Notes under the pieces: generated by a model
What the model saw: the letters and a program-made list of their open reading frames with translations, nothing else
The model's database searches: none
What the model was told of the DNA's origin: nothing
Program-made: the position numbers and the translations under genes
Assembly (NCBI GenBank): GCA_964577115.1
Contig: CAZNXJ010000015.1
Span: 73,919 to 137,918, forward strand
DNA from: CAZNXJ01 sp964577115
Lineage (GTDB): Bacteria > Planctomycetota > Planctomycetia > Pirellulales > Pirellulaceae
Reading direction: 5' to 3'
DNA length: 64,000 bases
In this document: piece by piece, positions 8,615-21,664 of the stretch
How the letters are laid out: every line of letters starts with the position of its first letter
Numbering within the stretch: the first letter of the stretch is position 1

Positions 8615-9406
8615 ATGCTTGCTGCTCGACGACTTCGCGAAAAAATCCAGCGTGGCGACATCGTGACCGGAATCCTGGTTACCGACCATTTATGGCCGGA
8701 CCTGGTCGAAATCTGTCATCGCGCGGGAATGGATTATTTGATTGTCGACATGGAGCACGGAGCCGGATCGACGGAAACCGTCGCCGAAGTCTGCGCAACG
8801 GGCCGCCGGATGAATTTTCCGGTGCTGCTGCGCCCGCGTGCGAACGACTATACAAACCTGCGCATCTCGATGGACCTGGGGCCGTGCGGATTTCTTTTGG
8901 CCACGGTCGAATCGGCGGAAGAACTGGATCGTGCACGCGAAGCGATTTACCTGCCGCCGCGCGGGCGCCGTCGCCCCGGCGGCATGGGCAACCGCTGGGT
9001 CGCCGATTTGGAGGGCAAAACGTGGCGCGAGACGGTGGAAGATCATTTCATCGTCTGGCCGCAGATCGAATCGCAGACCGGTCTGGTCAACGCAGACGCG
9101 ATCGCTCGGCATGAACTGACTACGTCACTTGCCGTCGGCCCGTATGACCTCTCGGCGGACCTGGGCGTGTGCGGCCAGATGGATCATCCGCGGCTCACCG
9201 AAGCACTCGCCCAGCTCCAGGCTGTCGCTCAGGCGGCGGGCAAGGCGATGTGGATGATCGATTCCAACGTCGAACGAATGCTCACCGGCGGCTGGCGGCT
9301 ATTGTGTGTCGGCGAGTCGATGTGGATCCTCGAGCAGGCACTGCGCGAAAGGGTCGAGCGGGCTCGAGGGTCAAGCAAGGACGCCGCACCGCGCCGCGCC
9401 TATTGA
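8615..9406 (+). CDS. HpcH/HpaI-type class II aldolase (first of a tandem pair)
   Basis: A 263-residue member of the HpcH/HpaI aldolase family, which cleaves or forms 2-keto-3-deoxy acids with a divalent metal. Seen are VDMEHG (Asp and His of the active site), VLLRPRAND (substrate-carboxylate Arg), PQIESQTGL (Gln and metal-binding Glu) and VGPYDLSADLG (metal-binding Asp and the DLS loop). All expected catalytic positions are filled. The next gene, 66 bases on, encodes a second member of the same family that has clearly diverged, so the two probably differ in substrate or work as a heteromer. Possible substrates are 2-keto-3-deoxy sugar acids such as rhamnonate- or glucarate-type acids, but this is an inference. 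Confidence 0.88.
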   Translation: MLAARRLREKIQRGDIVTGILVTDHLWPDLVEICHRAGMDYLIVDMEHGAGSTETVAEVCATGRRMNFPVLLRPRANDYTNLRISMDLGPCGFLLATVESAEELDRAREAIYLPPRGRRRPGGMGNRWVADLEGKTWRETVEDHFIVWPQIESQTGLVNADAIARHELTTSLAVGPYDLSADLGVCGQMDHPRLTEALAQLQAVAQAAGKAMWMIDSNVERMLTGGWRLLCVGESMWILEQALRERVERARGSSKDAAPRRAY

Positions 9407-9472
9407 TATCTGCAATGGATTTATAGGGCCCTCTCGGATCCGAGATTATCCCTCTCAGTGTGAGATTGCTTC

Positions 9473-10249
9473 ATGCGCAAGAGCGTCGTCAAAGCCAAAC
9501 TCGAGCGGAACGAACCGGTCGTCGGCATCGCGCTGCACCTGAACGACCCCTCGCTTTATGAAATGACGAGCCTCTACGGGTTCGACTTCATCTGGATGGA
9601 TCTCGAGCACCACACGAAGAGTGTGGAAACGGCGGAACACTTGATTCGCGGCGCGCGCGCCGGCGGCAACACGGACGTGATGTGCCGTCCGGCGAAAGGC
9701 GAGTTCATGCGCATGGCGCGGATGCTCGAAGCCGGTGCTCACGGCATTCTCTATCCGCGCTGTGACAATGCCGAGGAGGCCCGGGAAGTCGTGCGCTGGT
9801 CCAAGTTCGCTCCGCTCGGCACGCGCGGCTTCGACGGCGGCAATGCCGATATGCCCTACTGCATGATGGACACGGCGGAATACGTGCGCACGGCCAACGA
9901 ACAGACGTGGATTGTGATCCAACTGGAAGACCCGCAAGCCGTCGAGCGCGCTGACGAAATCGCCGCCGTCGAAGGTGTGGACGTGCTGATGCTCGGCCCT
10001 GCCGATTACTCCATCCTCGCTGGCTTTCCCGGCCAGTTCCGGCATCCGGAAATCGACAAAGCGCTCCTGAAAATCAAGGCCGCCGCCGAACGGCACGGTA
10101 AGCACTGGGGCACCGTGGCCGGATCGTTCGAGCGCATCCAGGAACTCATCAACATGGGCGCTCGCTGGACGACCGGCGGCTGCGATCTGATTTGGGTGAA
10201 AGAAGGGCTCGAGCGAACGCGCCAGCAGCTCAATTCGCTGCGGTATTAA
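9473..10249 (+). CDS. HpcH/HpaI-type class II aldolase (second of a tandem pair)
   Basis: A 258-residue HpcH/HpaI-family protein. It has WMDLEHH near residue 40, an Arg in DVMCRPAKG, VIQLEDPQAVE with the metal Glu, and LMLGPADYSILAG in place of the usual GPxDLS. Compared with its upstream neighbour, the Leu of the DLS motif is a Tyr and the loop after it differs, which suggests a different substrate. The C-terminal helices (GSFERIQELINMGARWTTGGCDLIWVK, read in shorter parts as GSFERIQELI and GCDLIWVK) are normal for the family. The gene is close behind the first aldolase on the same strand and is most simply read as its operon partner. Confidence 0.88.
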   Translation: MRKSVVKAKLERNEPVVGIALHLNDPSLYEMTSLYGFDFIWMDLEHHTKSVETAEHLIRGARAGGNTDVMCRPAKGEFMRMARMLEAGAHGILYPRCDNAEEAREVVRWSKFAPLGTRGFDGGNADMPYCMMDTAEYVRTANEQTWIVIQLEDPQAVERADEIAAVEGVDVLMLGPADYSILAGFPGQFRHPEIDKALLKIKAAAERHGKHWGTVAGSFERIQELINMGARWTTGGCDLIWVKEGLERTRQQLNSLRY

Positions 10250-10310
10250 GCTCCACAGCGCAAGCTATCTGGCCGAGCGCGCTCGCTCATTGCCGGTTTC
10301 ACGTCGCGGG

Positions 10311-11789
10311 TCAGCTCAACAGGTCCAGAACGGGGCGAGCCCCTTCGACACCGGTGAGCCGCTGGTCGAGTCCCTGGAACTTGAACGTGAAACGCTCGCT
10401 GTCGATTCCCATACAATGGAGGATCGTGGCGTTTAGATCGTTCACGTGGACCGGTTTATCGACGACGTTGTAGCTGAAGTCGTCCGTTTCACCGTACACC
10501 GTGCCACCACGGATCCCACCGCCCGCCAGCCACATGCAGAAGTTGCGCGGATGATGGTCGCGGCCGTAATCGTCGGCTGTCAACGCGCCCTGCGAATAGA
10601 CCGTGCGTCCAAACTCGCCGCCCCACACTACGAGCGTCTCGTCGAGCATGCCGCGCTGCTTGAGGTCCATGATCAATGCGGCGGTGGCCTGGTCGGTGTC
10701 TTCGCATTGGTTCTTCAGCGCGACAGGCAGCACGGAGTGCTGATCCCAACCACGGTGGAGGATCTGAACGACACGGACGCCGCGCTCGACAAGTCGCCGA
10801 GCGAGCAGGGCGCTCTGCGCGAACGAACCTGCGGTGGTCACCTTGGGGCCGTACATGTCGAGCACGGATTGGGGCTCGTCGGACAGGTCCACGAGTTCGG
10901 GGACACTGCGCTGCATCCTGAAAGCCATTTCATAGTGCGCGATGCGTGTCTGTGTCTGCGGATCGCCGAACCGCTCGTATGTCTTCTGATTCAAGCGGCC
11001 CAGGGCGTCGAGCATCACGCGGCGGTCGCTCGCATCGACGCCAGCGGGATTCTGCACGTACAGCACCGGATCGCCAACGCCGCGCAGCGCGACGCCGTTA
11101 AACTTCGATGGCAAAAAGCCGCTGCCCCACATGCGCGAGAACAAGGCCTGCCCATTACCCGTGGAGGGGAATGTCGGTGTGAAGACCACAAAGGCGGGTA
11201 GATCGTCCGACTCGCTTCCCAAGCCGTACGCGAGCCACGATCCGATGCTCGCTTTGCCCGGAATCTCGCTCCCTGTCATCACGAATGTACATGCCGGGTC
11301 GTGATTGATCGCGTTCGTATGAACGGTTTTCACCAGCGCGATGTCGTCGACAACCTTTGCTGTGTGCGGCAGCAGTTCGCTAACCCACATACCGCTTTCA
11401 CCGTGCTGAGTAAATTTGAATTTCGACGGGGCGACCGGCAGGCGTGCTTGGCCGCTGGTCATCGTCGTGATGCGTTGCCCCATGCGCACGCTGTCAGGAA
11501 GGTCCTTGTCGAAGTACTCGGCCAACTTCGGCTTGTAGTCCCACAAATCCATCTGCGCAGGGCCACCGTTCATGTGGAGATAGATCAGCGACTTGGCTCG
11601 CGGCGGGAAATGCGGCAACTCGGGAAGCTTCGGAAAAGCCTTGGGCTGTTCGGCCGCGTGCACGGGCGAACGTCCCATGAGCATCGCCAGCGCCAGCCCG
11701 CCACAGCGGATGCCCAGATCTCCAAAGAAGCAGCGCCGCGTCTGATGGCGTAGGAATTCGTCGAGCGGATTGAGTTCAGGATTTTTCAT
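10311..11789 (-). CDS. DUF1501 protein, partner of the PSCyt1/DUF1553 gene
   Basis: A 492-residue DUF1501 protein, a family very abundant in planctomycetes and related in fold to sulfatases and alkaline phosphatases. The N-terminus has a twin-arginine-like segment (RRCFFGDLGIRCGGLALAML), so Tat export is likely. Typical motifs follow: SLIYLHMNGGPAQMDLWDYKP, HGESGMWVSELLPHTA, HTNAINHDPA, VQILHRGWDQHS, VVWGGEFGRT and GRDHHPRNFCMWLAGGG. It starts 44 bases after the PSCyt1/DUF1553 gene on the same strand, the usual paired arrangement. The biochemical role of the pair is not established. The conserved His and Asp positions suggest a metal-dependent hydrolase. Confidence 0.92.
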   Translation of the reverse strand: MKNPELNPLDEFLRHQTRRCFFGDLGIRCGGLALAMLMGRSPVHAAEQPKAFPKLPELPHFPPRAKSLIYLHMNGGPAQMDLWDYKPKLAEYFDKDLPDSVRMGQRITTMTSGQARLPVAPSKFKFTQHGESGMWVSELLPHTAKVVDDIALVKTVHTNAINHDPACTFVMTGSEIPGKASIGSWLAYGLGSESDDLPAFVVFTPTFPSTGNGQALFSRMWGSGFLPSKFNGVALRGVGDPVLYVQNPAGVDASDRRVMLDALGRLNQKTYERFGDPQTQTRIAHYEMAFRMQRSVPELVDLSDEPQSVLDMYGPKVTTAGSFAQSALLARRLVERGVRVVQILHRGWDQHSVLPVALKNQCEDTDQATAALIMDLKQRGMLDETLVVWGGEFGRTVYSQGALTADDYGRDHHPRNFCMWLAGGGIRGGTVYGETDDFSYNVVDKPVHVNDLNATILHCMGIDSERFTFKFQGLDQRLTGVEGARPVLDLLS

Positions 11790-11833
11790 TGCGCCTTGGG
11801 TGTTGTTCGGGGAGTCGAAGAATATCGGCCGCG

Positions 11834-14800
11834 CTAGTTGCGCGTTAGCGTTTCGTCGAGGTTCAGTAATAGATTGGCGACCAGGGTGTACGCCGCCAGT
11901 TCGGCTGGCGACTCCTGGCTCTGCGGCACCGATTCGCCAACGTGGATCGCCTGCTGAGCAGCCTCGGCGTTCGCCGCATATTTTGCGAGATGCTGTTCGA
12001 GCGCTTCGCGCACGATCGAGATTTCGTCGGATGAGGGGGAGCGTGCAAGCACGATTCGGAACCCGTACGTGATTCGCTGCTCGACGCTCGAGCCACCCTC
12101 GGTGACCATCCGTTCGGCCAGCGCCCGTGCAGCTTCAAAATGCTGCGTGTCGTTCATGAGTTGTAGCGCTTGGAGCGGCGTATTGCTTCGTTCGCGACGC
12201 GAGCAAAGTTGCTCGCGGTTCGGCGCGTCAAAGTTCACCATGAACGGCGGCGGCGCCGTGCGTTTAAAGAACGTATAAATGCTCCGGCGGTACAGCGCAC
12301 TGCCGTGGTCCTGGACGTACTCGCGCGTATTCGAACCAACAAAGCCCACTGGCTCCCAGATGTTCGGTGGTTGATACGGTTTGACTCCGCGCCCTCCCAT
12401 GTCAAAGCACATCAGGCCGCTGGTCGCCAGCGCATTGTCGCGAATCTGTTCGGCATCCAGCCGCAGCCGAGGTCCGCGCGCCAAAAGGCGGTTCTCCGGA
12501 TCCATCTCGACGAGCGACGCGGAGGCAGCCGACGACTGCCGAAAGGTGGCCGAGCAGACCAGCATGCGCATGAGCTCTTTCACATTCCATTCGTTATCCT
12601 GCATCCAGAGTGCAAGCCAGTCGAGCAGTTCGGGGTGGCTCGGCACCTCGCCCTGCGACCCAAAGTCCGAGCTCGTCTTCACCAACCCGGTGCCAAACAC
12701 CTGCTGCCAGAACCGATTGACGGTTACGCGGGCCGTCAGGGGATGATTGTCGGCGACGAGCCACTGGGCGAGATCGAGGCGCGTGGCGCGTCCTGCGGGG
12801 TCACGTTTTTCGAGCGCCGGAAGCACCGCCGGCGTATCCGGCTCGACCTTCTCGCCGGGCTTGTTGTATTGCCCGCGCAGCATGACGAAGCTCTCGCGAG
12901 GCGTGTCGAGCTCGCGGAAAACAAACGTACCGGGAATGCTCTCCATGAGATCATTACGCTGTTTCTCCAGTGACGCCACGGCGGCTCGCTGCGGAGCCAG
13001 CAGTTCCTGCGTATCGGCGCACACGTTCAGCAAGTAATAGTCCCGCAGTTTTCGCAGCAGTTCGGGGGCAGGCGCCGCATCCGGCCCTGCCCGTACAATG
13101 TCGGCAAGCTCCGCGGGAATACCGGGAGTTTCCTTGCCGGCCTGCTGCCGCCACCAGGCGAGCAGTGAACGCTGGGGATCCGAGGCCGGATCGCTGCTGC
13201 CGGTAACACCGACGTGGTCCCAGTACACCGTTCCGCCGAACTGCGTCAGCGCAAACTGCGTAACGACGTCTCCAGGCTGGAGGCCCACTTGTTCGATCGG
13301 CACTTCGAGCCGGACCCATTGACCGACTTCAGGTAAGGGCCCGATCAAGACGCGTTCCGTCGTGCCCGCCGCTCCCCATTCAATTGCGTCGTAGTCACCC
13401 CAGACCGCTCGATGTAGCCAGCCGTCCTTGAAGTATTGCAGCATGAGCGTCTTCGGAGGGTTCTGGCCATCGATCCAGACGTGGGCGAATAGCTTCCCTC
13501 CGGCTGGTAGCGTGAACGACATCCCACCTTCGAAAACATCCTGCGCCAGCCCTGGGGCCGTACGCCGAAGCGCGCGCGTTCCCCGCTGTACCGGCCCTTC
13601 CTCGGCGGTCACGTACGTTGTGGGATGCCCCGGGCTCGGAAAGACGCGCGTGCCGGACCCCACTTCGTCGTCAAACCAGACCTGATCGATGACCGACACC
13701 GGCGGCGGCGGTTCGAGCGTCGCCGGATCGGTGTACTCGATTGCCGCTACGGCCTCGTTAACTGCCTCTCGAGCGGCCGCGATTTGGCTGGCGAGCTGGT
13801 CGAGCTGCTCTTGATGCGCGGGTGTGATGAGCTTGATCGACGGATTCGTCAGGAGCGCGTTGCCGTCGAGTGCTGGATCGGCCGCCGAATAGAAGAAGGC
13901 ATAGAGCGAGTAAAACTCCTTGGCCGACAGCGGATCGAACTTGTGGTCGTGGCAGACAGCGCAACCACCCGTTAAGCCAAGCCACGCTTCCATGACGGTG
14001 CTCGCGCGATCCACCGCATTGCGAAAATACCATTCTTCCTCGATCGAACCGCCTTCTCCCGTTGTCACGTTGCAGCGGTTAAACCCGGTCGCGGTGAGCT
14101 GTTCGATCGTGGGATCGGGCAGCAGGTCACCGGCAAGCTGTTCGATGGTGAACCGATCGAATGGCTTGTTCACATTGAACGAACGGATCACGTAGTCGCG
14201 ATACGCCCACATCTGCCGTTCATTGTCCAGATGCAGACCATGCGTATCGGCATAGCGGGCTACATCGAGCCAGTGGCGCGCCATCTCTTCGCCAAATCGC
14301 GGTGACGCGAGATACTGTTCGACCATCCGCTCATAGGCGTCCGGCGCGATATCGTTGACAAAGCGGTCCACCTCGTCGGGCGTAGGCGGCAGCCCGGTTA
14401 GCGTGAATGCGACACGCCGAATCAGCGTGGGCCGATCGGCTTCCGGCGACAATGTAAGGCCTTCGCGTGCAAGTCGCTGGGCAATGAACGCATCAACCGG
14501 ATTGCGAATCGCGCCACGCGCGTTCGGAACGTCCGGTACGGGCACTCGCACCGGAGGTTCAAAGGACCAATGTTTTTCATAGTGAGCGCTCTGGTTCACC
14601 CAGTGACGCAGAAGCTCTTTTTGCTCGTCAGTCAGAGTCTTCTTCGAATCGACTGGCGGCATGTGCTCGCTCTCGTCGTCCGAAAACACTCGCCGAATGA
14701 GTTCGCTGGAATCCGCGTCGCCGGCAACGATCGGCGTCATGCCACTGCCAGCCGGCACGGTCGCCATTTCGCGTACGTCGAGCCGTAAATCGGCTTCCTG

Positions 14801-15007
14801 CGTGCCGGGTCCGTGGCATGGAAAGCACGCATCCGAAAGAATGGGGCGGATATCGCGATTGAATCGCACCTCGCCGTCCGGCGGCTCGGCCCCAGCCGCG
14901 GGCATCGCGCGAACCGTAACGAGAAGCGCGGCGCAGGCCGCCAACACGCGTGCGGCTGCAAGGACGCGCCCCGTTCGGAAGTCACTCATGCCGGTGTCTC
15001 GATGCAT
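11834..15007 (-). CDS. PSCyt1/DUF1549/DUF1553 planctomycete cytochrome-type protein
   Basis: The start at 15007 is chosen because AGGAG (complement of 15015-15019) lies seven bases upstream; the frame runs back to 15295 without such support. The protein has 1057 residues. It has a signal peptide (about residues 15-40), a PSCyt1 haem-c motif CFPCH at 61-65, then a DUF1549 region with a second CAVCHDHKFDP motif (Cys349-His353). A beta-rich insert of concanavalin-like appearance (about 480-650) follows, then the DUF1553 region with TARVTVNRFWQQVFG and VPSHPELLDWLA. It is exported and probably binds covalent haem. It is followed by its DUF1501 partner 44 bases downstream. The family's reaction is unknown; roles in polysaccharide use have been proposed from gene context. 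Confidence 0.9.
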   Translation of the reverse strand: MHRDTGMSDFRTGRVLAAARVLAACAALLVTVRAMPAAGAEPPDGEVRFNRDIRPILSDACFPCHGPGTQEADLRLDVREMATVPAGSGMTPIVAGDADSSELIRRVFSDDESEHMPPVDSKKTLTDEQKELLRHWVNQSAHYEKHWSFEPPVRVPVPDVPNARGAIRNPVDAFIAQRLAREGLTLSPEADRPTLIRRVAFTLTGLPPTPDEVDRFVNDIAPDAYERMVEQYLASPRFGEEMARHWLDVARYADTHGLHLDNERQMWAYRDYVIRSFNVNKPFDRFTIEQLAGDLLPDPTIEQLTATGFNRCNVTTGEGGSIEEEWYFRNAVDRASTVMEAWLGLTGGCAVCHDHKFDPLSAKEFYSLYAFFYSAADPALDGNALLTNPSIKLITPAHQEQLDQLASQIAAAREAVNEAVAAIEYTDPATLEPPPPVSVIDQVWFDDEVGSGTRVFPSPGHPTTYVTAEEGPVQRGTRALRRTAPGLAQDVFEGGMSFTLPAGGKLFAHVWIDGQNPPKTLMLQYFKDGWLHRAVWGDYDAIEWGAAGTTERVLIGPLPEVGQWVRLEVPIEQVGLQPGDVVTQFALTQFGGTVYWDHVGVTGSSDPASDPQRSLLAWWRQQAGKETPGIPAELADIVRAGPDAAPAPELLRKLRDYYLLNVCADTQELLAPQRAAVASLEKQRNDLMESIPGTFVFRELDTPRESFVMLRGQYNKPGEKVEPDTPAVLPALEKRDPAGRATRLDLAQWLVADNHPLTARVTVNRFWQQVFGTGLVKTSSDFGSQGEVPSHPELLDWLALWMQDNEWNVKELMRMLVCSATFRQSSAASASLVEMDPENRLLARGPRLRLDAEQIRDNALATSGLMCFDMGGRGVKPYQPPNIWEPVGFVGSNTREYVQDHGSALYRRSIYTFFKRTAPPPFMVNFDAPNREQLCSRRERSNTPLQALQLMNDTQHFEAARALAERMVTEGGSSVEQRITYGFRIVLARSPSSDEISIVREALEQHLAKYAANAEAAQQAIHVGESVPQSQESPAELAAYTLVANLLLNLDETLTRN

Positions 15008-15264
15008 TGCGTTACTCCTACAGACTGTGGCGGAACCCTCACATCTTACACCATTACCTAGAAGAGCAGCACGGTGATGAGGAGCCGCGAAGCTAGGTGG
15101 CCCATGCGCCACGGACGAGCTGCTCGGGTGCAGCTCGCACGCGTGCAGAGCGCAGCCTGTTCGAGCGTCGCCTTGCGAGCCTGCGCGGACGCTCCTAGAC
15201 TGACGGTTTGTCGAGCTCGCAAACGGAAAGCGGCGATCCGCCAGCGGCAGCCACGAGGGGATCG

Positions 15265-18819
<3,555 letters not shown>

Positions 18820-18986
18820 AAGATGAAGCATGAAGGCGGTCGTGGCGGAAGTGCGACCGATTCATTCGTGTCCTTGGATGCTTCCCGGTCAACTCACTCG
18901 CCTTCGCTAGGCGGTAGAACAACAAACAGCGTCTGTCTCTGTGAGAAGCTGATCCGCCGCGGTGCGAAGCGTGTTGTCCGCGTGCG

Positions 18987-21383
18987 TCACGTACTCGGCC
19001 CTGCGTCCCTTTTCAATACGGCATCGTCCTCTCGAGGCTGCGCGTTCTTCACGTAGCGGTCAAGCCACGCGAGCATCTCGTAGAGGGTGTGCTCGATCGA
19101 TTCGCGCGCCTCGTATCCGTGTGACTCAAAGGGAAGCATGACCAGCCGAGCCGTCCCGCCATTACCATGAATCGCCTGATACATACGCTCGCTCTGGACC
19201 GGAAACGTACCCGGATTATCGTCGACCGCGCCATGGATCAGCAGTAAGGGATCGCGGATTTGGTGAGCGTACATGAACGGCGATAGCCGCCAGTAGGCTT
19301 CGGGACATTCCCACAGCGTACGCCGTTCGCTTTGAAAGCCAAACGGAGTCAGCGTGCGGTTGTAGGCGCCGCTGCGTGCGATACCGGCCCGAAACAGACG
19401 GCTGTGGGCGAGCAGATTCGCCGTCATGAAGGCCCCGTAGCTGTGGCCTCCGACGGCGACCCGTGAGAGATCCGCGATCCCCATGTCGTGCGCTTTCTGC
19501 AAAGCAGCCTGCGCGCCGCGAATCGTTTGCTCAACGTACGTATTATTCACCGTCTCGGGATCACCAATGACGGGTAGTGCAGCGCCGTCGAGAACCGCGT
19601 AGCCCTCCAGCAGAAAAAACAGATGCGATGCGCCGCTGATCGTCGTGAAACGGTTCGGCGAACCGGCAACCTGCCCGGCCGTGCTCGCGTCCGTGAACTC
19701 GCGGGGATACGCCCACAGGACGGTTGGCAGCCGAGTGCCGGGTTGCCAGTTCGGTGGTAAGTAGAGCGTGAAGGAGAGCGGCACCCCGTCGTCGCGCTCG
19801 TATGTAACGAGCTGCTTGGTAATCGCACGCAGTTGGGGAGCCGGATCGGGAAAGTCGGTCAGCTTCGCCACTTCCTGGCCACCGCGGTACAGGAAAAAGT
19901 TCGGCGGGTCTGTGGGGGATTCGCGGCGCGTGATATACGTCGGCCCCTCCGCGGATACCATCGCCACAAAGGTTTCGTATTGCTCCGGCCGGCTGTGGAA
20001 AATCCGTTCGGTAGCGAGCGACTCGAGGTCCAGCCGATCCAGAAACGGTCGATCGCCTTCCGGGGTCGAGCCGGCGCCGTCCAGAAAGATCGATGATCCG
20101 TCTTGCCACAAGACGCGTTGACCATTGGGCAAGCGCCGCAAAATGGGGCGGCCAGGGTCTCCGTAGCGATCGTGAACCGAGCGATCCCAGAGCAATCGCG
20201 GCGACGATTGAGGCTGATCAAATGAAACGATGCGCGTTGTCGTCCATCGCCGGTCGCGATCGTAATCGCTGACCAGCGCTAAGCCCTCGTGTTCGGCCCA
20301 TACGAGCCCCGCGAAGCGCTGCGGCAAATCGACGATCGGCACCGGACTTTCCGTAAAGGGAAATGCCGATTGAAACAGCCGGTCGCGGAATTCGGCGGGC
20401 CGGCGAGGATCTCCCTCGTCCAAGGCCTCTGTCCAGACAAGCGTCGCCGGCTTCGTCGGTCGCCACCGAATACTACGAGGCCCGAGCGGTACGCCTTCGA
20501 TCGGAACACGATCGGCAAGCGGGAGCCGAGCGAGCACGTGTTCGATCTGTCCCATACGGCTCCAGACTTCGATCGAGCGTGGAAAGCGCGATGCGGGATG
20601 AAGGTAGGAATAAGGACGTTCGATGCGCAGCACCAGCAAGTGTTGATCGTCCGGAGAGGGCTCGACGTGCAGGAATATGCCCGGCTCGCCGATCGGCTGA
20701 ACCGTCTGCTGCACGGTATCGAGCAACGCGAGCTGGCTCGTTGCATAGTGATCAAACAACTGCTCGTCGAAAGAGTTCTTGAGCAGATCGGGGTACGTCC
20801 GCACCGGACGCGCATCGCCGGTTGTTTCCAGAGTTACTGGAGCGATCGGTGTCGGCGCCGCGACTGGCGGTTCACCCCGTGAGCTGGGAACCATGTGAAC
20901 GAGAAGCGTCTTCGAGTCGCCCATCCAATCGAGCGGCGTCGAGAAGGCGGCGTTAACGCGCAGATTGGCCACCGGTCGCGCGGCACCGGTCGCGGCGTCA
21001 ACGAGCCACAATTCGATGCGGTCGGCGAGCGTCCGCAGCAGAGCAAACTGGCGACCGTCGGGCGACCAGTGCGGATAGCCGAAGGTTGCATCATTGGGAA
21101 TCGCCACCGGCGACTCGTTTCCACCATCCAATGAACGGAGCGTCATCGATACCACGCGCGGTGCGCGATGCGGACCGCTCGTCGCCGGGTTGATCCGCAC
21201 TCCGGCCAATCCGAGCATGGGCTGAGCAAGATCCGCGATCGGTGGATACCGGAGTGGTTTGATGAAGACCACGCGATCTCGCGCCGGGCTGAGCGAAAGC
21301 ACCGGCGGCAACGGAGCATGCAAGACATCCATGATCGCTCGCGGCGGTACCTGGTATCGCTCGACAGTTCCACTAGCCGACAT
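18987..21383 (-). CDS. S9 prolyl-oligopeptidase-family peptidase, glutamyl-endopeptidase-like
   Basis: A 798-residue serine peptidase with an N-terminal seven-bladed-type propeller (repeated PHWSPDGRQFALL-like segments) and a C-terminal alpha/beta hydrolase. The nucleophile is Ser648 in GGHSYGAFMTA. The acid is Asp721 or its neighbour Asp722 in IHGAVDDNPGTFPVQSERM. The base is His755 in PFESHGYEARES. The NPGTFPVQS and ESHGY context matches the glutamyl endopeptidases known from chloroplasts (S9D) better than DPP-IV or acylaminoacyl peptidases, from my memory of those sequences. No signal peptide is visible at the chosen ATG, so a cytoplasmic place is likely. It stands alone, divergent from the HEAT-repeat gene. 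Confidence 0.88.
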   Translation of the reverse strand: MSASGTVERYQVPPRAIMDVLHAPLPPVLSLSPARDRVVFIKPLRYPPIADLAQPMLGLAGVRINPATSGPHRAPRVVSMTLRSLDGGNESPVAIPNDATFGYPHWSPDGRQFALLRTLADRIELWLVDAATGAARPVANLRVNAAFSTPLDWMGDSKTLLVHMVPSSRGEPPVAAPTPIAPVTLETTGDARPVRTYPDLLKNSFDEQLFDHYATSQLALLDTVQQTVQPIGEPGIFLHVEPSPDDQHLLVLRIERPYSYLHPASRFPRSIEVWSRMGQIEHVLARLPLADRVPIEGVPLGPRSIRWRPTKPATLVWTEALDEGDPRRPAEFRDRLFQSAFPFTESPVPIVDLPQRFAGLVWAEHEGLALVSDYDRDRRWTTTRIVSFDQPQSSPRLLWDRSVHDRYGDPGRPILRRLPNGQRVLWQDGSSIFLDGAGSTPEGDRPFLDRLDLESLATERIFHSRPEQYETFVAMVSAEGPTYITRRESPTDPPNFFLYRGGQEVAKLTDFPDPAPQLRAITKQLVTYERDDGVPLSFTLYLPPNWQPGTRLPTVLWAYPREFTDASTAGQVAGSPNRFTTISGASHLFFLLEGYAVLDGAALPVIGDPETVNNTYVEQTIRGAQAALQKAHDMGIADLSRVAVGGHSYGAFMTANLLAHSRLFRAGIARSGAYNRTLTPFGFQSERRTLWECPEAYWRLSPFMYAHQIRDPLLLIHGAVDDNPGTFPVQSERMYQAIHGNGGTARLVMLPFESHGYEARESIEHTLYEMLAWLDRYVKNAQPREDDAVLKRDAGPST

Positions 21384-21664
21384 CGGTTTCCCCTTTTCTC
21401 ACCTTTCGCGCGATGACCCGTACCACACAGTCCTACGCATGCCGCAAACCGGAACGACAATCTTGTCTGGAGCTCCTACAGAACGCTGATTGCCTAACCA
21501 CGACAACCCGATCGTTGTAGCACAAATTCTCGAACGAACTGGACCGCCCCGCTGACTTGCTCTCGGCCCTTACTCCGACGATGATCATTAGCATGTAGTT
21601 GGCCCGTCCCCCCCTAATTCCGTATTCCTCGTTTTGGTGCAAGCGCGGTCTATCGAGGCGACTA

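Noticed and set aside
15208..15264. A TTG start for the histidine kinase 19 codons upstream of the ATG
   Set aside because: The extension is Ser/Gly-rich without motif, and the ATG at 15265 has a GAGGGG site before it.
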